From contig JAEZCR010000014.1 in the NCBI GenBank assembly GCA_023433465.1, positions 1 to 25,011 on the forward strand: a stretch of 25,011 nucleotides of DNA, in the 5' to 3' direction. This document shows, in pieces, positions 20,001 to 25,011 of this stretch. The translations under genes were made by a program, and so were the position numbers. The DNA comes from Pseudomonadota bacterium. Lineage in GTDB: Bacteria; Pseudomonadota; Gammaproteobacteria; Steroidobacterales; Steroidobacteraceae. Within the stretch, counting starts at the first letter, position 1, and each line of letters begins with the position of its first letter. The notes below the pieces were generated by a model that had not been told where the DNA came from, ran no database searches, and saw only the letters and a program-made list of their open reading frames with translations.

Positions 20001-20371
20001 GTGAATACGCCGCGGATGGCAGCTTGCGCTCCGACGCCCGGCTCACGGCCGGTGACATCGCCCGGACCGGCCTGCGGGCCAACGTCGTGGTGTTGTCGGG
20101 CTGCGCGACCGGCGACGGCGGCAAGCTGCGCGGTGAAGGCGTACTCGGGCTCACGTACGGCTTCCTCGCCAACGGTTCGAGATCGGTCGTCGCCGCGCTG
20201 TGGCCCATCGAGGACGCGGCGACCGCGCGCTTCATGGACGAGTTCTATCGCGCGTACCGCGCGTCCGGGCGCGCGGCGGATGCGCTGCGCACCGCGCAAC
20301 TTCGCTCGCGTGGCGTCACCACGTCGGCGGTCTGGTCCAGTTTCGTCGTGCGGGCCAACGGATTCCCGTGA
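17099..20371 (+). CDS. TPR-CHAT protease, predicted lipoprotein (paralog 2)
   Basis: This 1090-residue protein is colinear with the preceding CHAT protein from end to end, so the pair arose by tandem duplication. The signal segment ends in the lipobox LALGAC (Cys32, the same position as in paralog 1). The N-terminal beta domain repeats the pattern LIEVRERDMDLRV. TPR-like helices follow, then a CHAT domain with His952 (HFATHAV) and Cys1002 (LSGCATG), so both copies keep the protease dyad. Divergence is greatest in the first repeats and in the helical linker before the CHAT domain, which may reflect different partners. A start at 17150 is possible but would shorten the signal segment. A small secreted-protein gene follows after 51 bases. 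Confidence 0.85.
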   Translation: MRDRVATYLENIPRARAMRIVCACVALALGACAKDPRAGLVPELSRDITLGGDERPRVEHDLTTGAWLIEVRERDMDLRVTVDAGGRRAELNDHVPRHGLHAWVVRVVAPTRLAVELESAEHRKMTGHGLVTVSRWSDSTGAPGELERGFAAYGLAGEQIALNTPEANTLAADKLHEAIAHFEAARDDAAHAQGHYSLANLQYRGRYEFTAAVRATEAARESYESGDDTLGVQNSETLRAAAELELAKAMNPGEQRAEQSALYETADRRLARAADYFAANAQPIRAAYAVNMRGIRALYVGNYEEAGEFFTRTVEMARANQDIGEQAKALANLAWVHNRLGYIAKAADEYEALLPMIERDRQPTHYAVALTNYGFCLIALGEFDRALAMDTEALELFTANGQKAERATMLAALASLHLRIGDNARALETARVAVAELAQVGDIPVQASTLRIAGNAAAALDRHDDALDYLRKSTAIDGNKNSVARTRVLIARELRSLGDLQAAQGELDLAAASTNALVQAEALEERARLQLAKRDTSAAIATLRAADARFAELGLEFNRIETSTALSRALLAAGKTREAAAAADEAVKIANRIRAGSANPEWRARFLSARYAPYEARIAADFADAGDAERAWRAFRRAEEIHGRSLADELAHDARHRVRASDPEQEELRAKLTAQQLRLETRMQRQDIDDHDTVELRRAIEETRARIDAGRESIAVNASSLPSSMSQVQARLPANVAVLAYFVGDAESHGWLLTRRSLRHAALPGRAQLQRAIDAAVAAQRAGRSHDPAERALAAMLLNTLLDDLRETRLLVIPDGPLNDVAFAALSLPGSDEMLVDRVVLGYAPSLALAMSAPHRTPETANRVAVVSDPVYAPDDRRLQLAADGTPKIFRGQRPPSTTNLTRLPYSALEARAVVKAIGDEDTIQLSGFDATTERVLQLPAGELAVLHFATHAVARNDSPDQSALYLSEYAADGSLRSDARLTAGDIARTGLRANVVVLSGCATGDGGKLRGEGVLGLTYGFLANGSRSVVAALWPIEDAATARFMDEFYRAYRASGRAADALRTAQLRSRGVTTSAVWSSFVVRANGFP

Positions 20372-20422
20372 AGCCCGCGGGCGTTTGGTCGATCAAATCC
20401 AGAGATACAAGAGGAGTCGCTC

Positions 20423-20977
20423 ATGTTCAGGAAACTTCGGCAGGGGGTTCAGAGACGCGGTGTCGCGGCAGGAGCAGCGATGCTCGCGGTCGCGGCATTA
20501 GCGATGGCAGCCGATGGGGTGGATGACGCGCTTTCCGGTTGGGTCGGGCGTGAATTCACGATCCACTCGTCCAACATCAACGAGTCGATTCCGGTCGGCG
20601 GGAAGCTCACGTTCATCTACGACTCGGACGAGGACGTAGTGCGCGTCTGCACGCGCATGGGGCCTAACCAGAGCCGCGCATGGCGCAGCGACTTCGCGAC
20701 GCCCTGCAGCGTCACGCTCAGGTTCACCCGCGGGCAGCGCTACTGCACTGTCGACGATGTGAACACCGGCAATGCGGAAGTGCTCTCCGCCTGTCACCGC
20801 CTTCGCAGTCGCGAAGTGGCCATGAAGCCGTCGACGCGTGGCGCGGTCGAGGTGCAGGACATGCTCGTCTTCCTGGTGGAGAGCCCGCCGGGATCGAAGA
20901 GCAAGCACATGATCTCCATCCTGGTGGACACGCCGGCGCGAGTGACCGTCGACGGCCACGCATTGGGCGGCGATTGA
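20423..20977 (+). CDS. Unknown secreted protein with four cysteines
   Basis: I do not recognise a family. The 184-residue product has a basic N-terminus and a signal peptide ending near LAMAADG (about residue 30), so it should be exported. The mature part is beta-rich and holds four cysteines (VCTRM, PCSVT, YCTVD, ACHRL), enough for two disulfides. GAGGAG six bases before the ATG is the best ribosome binding site in this locus, so the protein may be made in larger amounts than its neighbours. It lies between the second CHAT gene and the S8 peptidase, and its stop overlaps the likely peptidase start. A substrate, inhibitor or cofactor of one of the proteases is a reasonable guess only. Confidence 0.7.
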   Translation: MFRKLRQGVQRRGVAAGAAMLAVAALAMAADGVDDALSGWVGREFTIHSSNINESIPVGGKLTFIYDSDEDVVRVCTRMGPNQSRAWRSDFATPCSVTLRFTRGQRYCTVDDVNTGNAEVLSACHRLRSREVAMKPSTRGAVEVQDMLVFLVESPPGSKSKHMISILVDTPARVTVDGHALGGD

Positions 20978-22518
20978 TAAAGCGTGAGCCAGCGCGGCGA
21001 TCCGGTACGAGACTGCTGTCGTTCACGACAGCGGCATCGCTCGCCGCATCGTTCGCGCTGGCCGCAACCCCACAGCTGTGTCGAAACGAAGCGGCGTGGA
21101 GCGATATCAGGGCACCCGCTGCCCTCACCGAATACCTGGCGTCACTCGGCAATGAGGCGTTCGACCTGCGCGCCGTGTGCAGCCGATGGGCGGGAACGTT
21201 TTCCCGCCGCCACCGCGCGTTCGCGGATGGCATCCGAAAGGTCGACACGCAACCCGCGCGTTTCATTCTTTTCCCCAGTGCCGCGACCGACGTCGCCGGA
21301 CTGGCCCATTGGCTCTCCCGCACTGGCGGCGTGCGTGAAGTGGAAGTCGCGCAGCGCTTCGTCGTGGCCAAGTTCAATCGCCGCGTCTCCGCGACGCGTT
21401 TGCGCGAGCTGATCGACGCACCGCAGGTCGAGTACGCCGAGCCCGACTGCGACGGCCCGGATTTCATGACGACGTCCATGGCGAAGATGCCGGAGACGAC
21501 GCCACGCTGCTGGTTGCGCAGCGCACGCCCGACGTTTCCGAACGATCCGTGCATGGAAGAGTTGTGGGGTCACCAGCTCATCGGGTGGGACTCCAAGGTT
21601 GCCGCGTCATCCCTGCCGAGACTGGTCGCCGTGCTCGATTCAGGTATCGACGCGACCCACGAAGATCTGGCGCGCAATATCGTGATGCCGCTGAGCCTGC
21701 AGGAGCCCGCGCGCTCCGAAGGGATGCAGCTCAACCGGTTGTGCGCGACCAGCGGCCGCTGCAATCCGCACGGCACGGAAATGGCCGGCACGATCGGCGG
21801 CCGGATGGACAATGGCATCGGGGTCGCGGGCGTTGCGCCGAACAGCCAGCTGCTACCCATCGTGATCAGCAAGGTCGACAGCCGCATGCTCGGGCGGCTC
21901 TCGACCATCGCGGAAGGCATCGACGCGGCGGTGCTCGACGACGTCGACGTAATCAACATCAGCGCCAAGTGGCCCGTGGACAGCCGCGCGATTTCCGAGT
22001 CGGTACGCGCCGCCGTCACGGAGGGCAACGGCAGGCGGCGTCTGCTCGTGACCGGCTACGCAACCAGCCTCGACTACGACGACAGCGTGCGCGAGTACTT
22101 CCCCTCTCAGTACCGGTGTCTGCCCGGGGTGCTGGCGGCGGTGCCCACCGATATGCGGGGGCACGAATTGTTCAATCCGCCCGCCCGGCCAAATGCGAAC
22201 GACGGCAGGATTCAGGCACCCGGCGTGGACATCGTCGTGACAACGACAGAGAATTCCGAGCGTGGCTATGCCCTGTCCGAATCCGCCGGAGCTTCGAGCG
22301 CCGCGGCCTATGTTTCCGGGGCCGTAGCGCTAGTCTGGGGCAGCCCGCCGCTGAACACGTGCGACGCCCAGGAAATTAAGCAATTGCTGTTCTGCAGGAG
22401 CAAGCTCAGCAAGACAACTCGGTATCCATGGGTTCATGTCAATTTCCTCCGAGAGCTCTCCGACATCGATCCCGGTGCTGATTGCCGCGCCGCGATGGAG
22501 GCGCTCGGGTGCGGCTAA
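20974..22518 (+). CDS. Secreted S8 (subtilisin-like) serine peptidase
   Basis: The 514-residue product has a basic start and a signal peptide ending near FALAATP. A propeptide-like stretch (about 95-165) ends in VEYAEPD, as in I9-type inhibitory prodomains. The catalytic domain shows Asp222 (AVLDSGID), His266 (NPHGTEMAGTIGG) and Ser441 (GASSAAAYVSGAVAL), so the triad is complete. The Ser motif is GASSA rather than the usual GTSMA, and I cannot see the AAGN-type motif that carries the oxyanion Asn. I chose a TTG start that overlaps the previous stop (20974-20977) because the signal peptide begins right after it and no ATG or GTG fits; this start is uncertain. The sigma-factor gene follows after 24 bases. 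Confidence 0.82.
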   Translation: MIKREPARRSGTRLLSFTTAASLAASFALAATPQLCRNEAAWSDIRAPAALTEYLASLGNEAFDLRAVCSRWAGTFSRRHRAFADGIRKVDTQPARFILFPSAATDVAGLAHWLSRTGGVREVEVAQRFVVAKFNRRVSATRLRELIDAPQVEYAEPDCDGPDFMTTSMAKMPETTPRCWLRSARPTFPNDPCMEELWGHQLIGWDSKVAASSLPRLVAVLDSGIDATHEDLARNIVMPLSLQEPARSEGMQLNRLCATSGRCNPHGTEMAGTIGGRMDNGIGVAGVAPNSQLLPIVISKVDSRMLGRLSTIAEGIDAAVLDDVDVINISAKWPVDSRAISESVRAAVTEGNGRRRLLVTGYATSLDYDDSVREYFPSQYRCLPGVLAAVPTDMRGHELFNPPARPNANDGRIQAPGVDIVVTTTENSERGYALSESAGASSAAAYVSGAVALVWGSPPLNTCDAQEIKQLLFCRSKLSKTTRYPWVHVNFLRELSDIDPGADCRAAMEALGCG

Positions 22519-22542
22519 CTACCAACATGTTCCGGGTGCCGC

Positions 22543-23229
22543 GTGAGCACCCTTTCCCAGGATGAAATCGAACGCATCGTCGCCGCCGCGCTGACGGGCG
22601 ACCGCGCCGCCGAATCGCAGATGCTCCGGGCGCTGCGGCCCGGCGTGCTTTCCGTACTGCGTTACGGCGCATTTCATCGCTGGATCGACGCCGAGGACCT
22701 CACCCAGGAGACGCTGCAAATCGTCGTCGAGCGCGTGCGGGCCGCGACCATAGACGATCCTCGCAAGGTGTTCGCGTTCGCCGCGGCCACCGCGCGCAAC
22801 CTCGCGCTCAACGCGGCGCGCAAGATGCTGCGCCAGCAGACCGTGGTCGATTCGGAGCTCATCGATGAGCTCGCGCAGAACCTCGGTATGGAACAGAGCG
22901 ATTTGTCCGATTCGGACGATCGCCACCTCGCCCAGGCGGTCGTGGCACTGCTCGACGAGCTGCCCGCGGAGCGCGATCGGCAGCTGCTCATGCGCTTCTA
23001 TCTAGATGGGACCGACAAGCAGGTCCTGTGCCGCGAGCTCGGGCTTTCCCCTAAGCACTTCGACCGTGTCCTGTTGCGCGCGCGAACACGTTTGCGCGCG
23101 ATCATCGAGCGGCGGGCCCCGCACCTGGCATTGGTGCCGCGCATCACGGCGATTTTGTTGCCGGTCGGCATCTCTTTCACGTTTTTGGGTGAGAGTTTTT
23201 GGCTCCTGGTGACACAACTCACTCAATGA
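22543..23229 (+). CDS. ECF-like sigma-70 family factor with hydrophobic C-terminus
   Basis: The 228-residue product contains sigma region 2 at about 25-95 (DAEDLTQETLQIVVERV, then ATARNLALNAARK) and region 4 at about 138-187. The helix-turn-helix in region 4 is around DKQVLCRELGLSPKHFDRVL. Regions 1 and 3 are absent, as in ECF factors. Unusually, residues about 195-225 form a hydrophobic tail after region 4 (AILLPVGISFTF and SFWLLVTQ), long enough to touch or cross a membrane. The GTG start is used because the upstream ATG is out of frame. The stop overlaps the ATG of the membrane protein gene (ATGA at 23226-23229), as is typical for sigma/anti-sigma pairs. It may recognise the shared blocks before the CHAT genes. 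Confidence 0.85.
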   Translation: MSTLSQDEIERIVAAALTGDRAAESQMLRALRPGVLSVLRYGAFHRWIDAEDLTQETLQIVVERVRAATIDDPRKVFAFAAATARNLALNAARKMLRQQTVVDSELIDELAQNLGMEQSDLSDSDDRHLAQAVVALLDELPAERDRQLLMRFYLDGTDKQVLCRELGLSPKHFDRVLLRARTRLRAIIERRAPHLALVPRITAILLPVGISFTFLGESFWLLVTQLTQ

Positions 23230-23972
23230 AGCCCTTTGACCGACAGTCTTTCGAAGAGCAGCGCCGCCTGGTTTCGCGTTATGTCGCAGGGGATCTGTCG
23301 AGATCCGAATGCGCCGAATTCGAAGCGTGGCTGATCGCCTCCCCCGAGCTTGCCGCCGAAGTCGAGATGGAGCGGCGAATGCGCCGCGGCATGGCGAGCG
23401 CGGCCCGCCGCGGGTGGCTCAGGCGGGATGCGGTCCAGCACCGCACCTCGAGCCAGCGCTGGCGTTACGCCGTCGCCGCGGGATTGGTGGGCGCCTTCGC
23501 GCTCGGCTTCTCGATGCTGTCGCCGCGTCCCGGCATCCAGGCGGATCTGCCGCTGGCCGACGCGATTTCGAAGCCCACGATCCTGGCGCGCGTCGTGCGG
23601 CTCGGGTCGATCCGTAGTCTCGGCACAGCCCCGGACATCATCGTCGCGCCCCATGATGCGCCGGCCAGCCTGGTCGTCGAACCGGATGTGGTCATCCTCA
23701 CCTGCGAGGACGGCTCGATCGAGCTCGAATGCTCCAACGGAGCCGCGCCCGACTCACCGCAATACGCCGAGTACGAGCTCGACGTCGTGAGCCGTCGCGG
23801 CTCGGCGCTGGCCTGGCGTTCCTCGCGGCAGGCGCCGGGGGAACATCAGAAGCTGTCGTTTGCGATCCCGAATCCCGCCGGCCTCGGCGCGGGTGACTAC
23901 GACCTGCTGGTGCGCGGTCATTCCGCGGATCACGAGGAAGTCGTGGCCCGCTTCTGGCTGCGCGTGAATTAG
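23226..23972 (+). CDS. Putative anti-sigma factor, single-pass membrane protein
   Basis: The 248-residue product has a cytoplasmic helical part with the anti-sigma-like pattern RLVSRYVAGDLSRSECAEFEAWLIASPELAAEVE (residues 14-46). One transmembrane helix follows at about 81-98, and then a periplasmic beta-rich domain of about 145 residues with a CEDGSIELEC segment. Translational coupling to the sigma gene supports the assignment. The His and two Cys of the zinc-binding ZAS domain are absent (only one Cys, at residue 29), so it would be a zinc-free type. Classic anti-sigma factors are released by cutting in or near the membrane. Here the periplasmic domain is within reach of the secreted S8 and lipoprotein CHAT proteases. 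Confidence 0.65.
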   Translation: MKPFDRQSFEEQRRLVSRYVAGDLSRSECAEFEAWLIASPELAAEVEMERRMRRGMASAARRGWLRRDAVQHRTSSQRWRYAVAAGLVGAFALGFSMLSPRPGIQADLPLADAISKPTILARVVRLGSIRSLGTAPDIIVAPHDAPASLVVEPDVVILTCEDGSIELECSNGAAPDSPQYAEYELDVVSRRGSALAWRSSRQAPGEHQKLSFAIPNPAGLGAGDYDLLVRGHSADHEEVVARFWLRVN

Positions 23973-23976
23973 CGGC

Positions 23977-23993
23977 GCGGCTCGAGCAGCCGC
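23977..23993 (+). terminator. Weak hairpin after anti-sigma gene
   Basis: GCGGCT at 23977-23982 pairs with AGCCGC at 23988-23993 around a five-base loop, directly after the anti-sigma stop. No run of T follows, so if it ends transcription it would not be a classical intrinsic terminator. A short palindrome CGTCCGGACG lies at 24005-24014, between this gene and the convergent HNH gene. Confidence 0.25.
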
Positions 23994-24019
23994 ATCCCTC
24001 CGTCCGTCCGGACGACTAA

Positions 24020-24601
24020 CTAGCTCAGGTATCTCTTGATGCGCGCGTGCAGCGGCGAATGCCGCGGGAAGTGCGCGCGCAGGTATTCCATCTGGTCGGC
24101 GAGCACGCGCCGACCCTTCAGGAAGATGTACTCGGCGTAGGTCGGCGTGAACGGCACGGCGATGAGCTGCATCTTCGCCTGCTCGGGCGTGCGCGACGCC
24201 TTGAGGTTGTTGCAGCGCCGGCACGCAGCAACGACATTGGTCCACACGTCGCGTCCACCCTGCGAGAACGGCCGGATGTGATCGCGCGACAGCTCCTTCA
24301 CCGGGAAACGTTGCGCGCAGTACAGGCAGAAATGCGCGTCGCGCCGGAACAGGGTCTGGTTGTTGAGCGGCGGAACGTAGTCGTGCCGCGTGTTGCCCGG
24401 GTTGCCGGTGTGTCCCACGGTCGCGACGATGGAATTGACCTCGAGCACGGTGCGCAGGCCGCTGCGCGCGCTCACGCCGCCGTAAAGCTTGAACAGGGGA
24501 CTGCCACAGGTATAGGCGACCTGCTCCTGGTGATAGAGCCGTGCCGCTTCCTTGTAATCGATCCATTCGAGGGGCATGCCCGACACGTCTGTTCGGAGCA
24601 C
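24020..24601 (-). CDS. HNH endonuclease family protein
   Basis: The product has a complete HNH/zinc-knuckle core: CLYCAQ, then DHIRPFSQGG with the catalytic His, then the Asn of WTNVVAACRRCNNLK with the second Cys pair. These proteins cut DNA as repair, restriction or homing enzymes; this family is a common chromosomal type of unknown exact role. The N-terminal part (MLRTDVSGMPLEWI with this start) resembles the opening of relatives. I chose the GTG at 24601 for that reason, giving 193 residues. An ATG at 24694 would add 31 residues and an ATG at 24577 would remove 8. A promoter-like sequence just upstream would leave almost no leader before 24694. It diverges from pntA. Confidence 0.78.
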   Translation of the reverse strand: MLRTDVSGMPLEWIDYKEAARLYHQEQVAYTCGSPLFKLYGGVSARSGLRTVLEVNSIVATVGHTGNPGNTRHDYVPPLNNQTLFRRDAHFCLYCAQRFPVKELSRDHIRPFSQGGRDVWTNVVAACRRCNNLKASRTPEQAKMQLIAVPFTPTYAEYIFLKGRRVLADQMEYLRAHFPRHSPLHARIKRYLS

Positions 24602-24703
24602 GAGCTGGGAGAGCGCGCGACCGACGTCACCCGCGATGAGGAGCAGATCATTGCCGAGGCCGTGATCCGCTTTATCCAGATCGATGCCCAACATTGTGCA
24701 TGT

Positions 24704-24733
24704 AAGATAATCCAGCGGTGTGCGAGAATTCAA
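24704..24733 (-). promoter_or_regulatory. Likely promoter of HNH gene
   Basis: Read on the minus strand, TTGAAT (24733-24728) serves as a -35 and TATCTT (24709-24704) as a -10, separated by 18 bases. Each matches four of six consensus bases. Transcription would begin near 24697, which favours a translation start downstream of 24694. Confidence 0.4.
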
Positions 24734-24827
24734 CGTCGCAACACATTCATTTAACACGGGAAAAAGAGGCCATTGGCGGCATTGCCACCGGCCCCACCCA
24801 AAAAAGGGATAGCGGGAGTCCATACAA

Positions 24828-25011
24828 ATGCCGATCACGATTGGCGCGCTGCGCGAGAGCGCGCCCGGTGAAACTCGCGTCGCACTCGTTCCCGAGGTCG
24901 TCGACAAGCTGATTGCCGCGGGCGCCCGCGTGTTGCTGGAGCCTGGGGCCGGAACCCGGGCGCAATTCCCCGACGCGCTCTACAAGAAGGGCGAATGGGC
25001 GGGTAGTTCGT
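24828..25011 (+). CDS. pntA: NAD(P) transhydrogenase subunit alpha, 5' part
   Basis: Only the first 61 codons are in the window. They read as the start of the alanine dehydrogenase/PNT N-terminal domain: ITIGALRESAPGETRVALVPEVVDKL, then GARVLLEPGAG. In PntA this NAD(H)-binding domain transfers hydride to NADP(H) across the PntB dimer, driven by the proton gradient. Alanine dehydrogenase has a similar start, but the opening GALRESAPGETRVALVPE favours the transhydrogenase. GGGAG lies about ten bases before the ATG. The gene continues beyond base 25011, so its length and partner pntB cannot be confirmed. It diverges from the HNH gene across about 225 bases. Confidence 0.8.
   Translation, partial: MPITIGALRESAPGETRVALVPEVVDKLIAAGARVLLEPGAGTRAQFPDALYKKGEWAGSS

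Noticed and set aside
20373..20382. GCCCGCGGGC palindrome after the second CHAT gene
   Set aside because: It has no loop and no T-run, so it cannot be supported as a terminator; in GC-rich DNA such palindromes are frequent.
13550..23972. Type III CRISPR Craspase locus
   Set aside because: TPR-CHAT and sigma genes recall it, but there is no Cas7-11, Cas10, Csx30-like cytosolic regulator or repeat array in the window.

Overview
The window is GC-rich, densely packed bacterial DNA with short intergenic gaps and several translationally coupled gene pairs. Cytochrome b561/YceI pairs, TrhA, acetyl-CoA synthetase, PntA and many lipoprotein or Sec signals point to a Gram-negative proteobacterium. A gammaproteobacterium of the Steroidobacter/Nevskia kind is my best guess; this is inference from gene content, with no marker gene to prove it. 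I see no rRNA, tRNA, CRISPR array, integrase or insertion sequence.

Left part (1-12535), mostly housekeeping and envelope genes. Two REP-like hairpins lie at the left edge. A YceI-type lipoprotein (minus) diverges from a three-gene unit: cytochrome b561, a secreted YceI protein, and a PH-like membrane protein whose 3' end runs into another long inverted repeat. Then come a cupin protein (minus) divergent from a long acetyl-CoA hydrolase/CoA-transferase family protein, a VOC-fold protein (minus), a possible 23-residue membrane peptide (minus), a periplasmic glycerophosphodiester phosphodiesterase (minus), an unknown lipoprotein (plus), a TrhA/hemolysin III protein (plus), acetyl-CoA synthetase with a histone-H1-like tail (minus), a secreted DSSG-repeat protein (plus), and a 5'-3' exonuclease/flap-nuclease family protein (minus).

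Central-right part (12590-23972), the most interesting region. A possible heme-oxygenase-fold protein (minus) diverges from two tandem paralogous genes of 1089 and 1090 codons. Each encodes a predicted lipoprotein with an N-terminal beta domain, TPR-like helical repeats and a C-terminal CHAT (caspase-like) protease domain with an intact His/Cys dyad. Each has the same bipartite upstream element at the same internal spacing. After the second CHAT gene, on the same strand and nearly without gaps, follow a small secreted cysteine-containing protein, a secreted S8 (subtilisin-like) peptidase with a propeptide, an ECF-like sigma factor with a hydrophobic C-terminus, and a single-pass membrane protein that looks like its anti-sigma factor. 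I infer an envelope protease/sigma-factor signalling locus. The parts resemble the CRISPR-linked TPR-CHAT protease that controls a sigma factor by cleaving its inhibitor, but here there are no cas genes and the proteases are predicted to be outside the cytoplasm.

Right end: an HNH endonuclease family protein (minus) diverges from the start of pntA, the transhydrogenase alpha subunit, which runs off the window.
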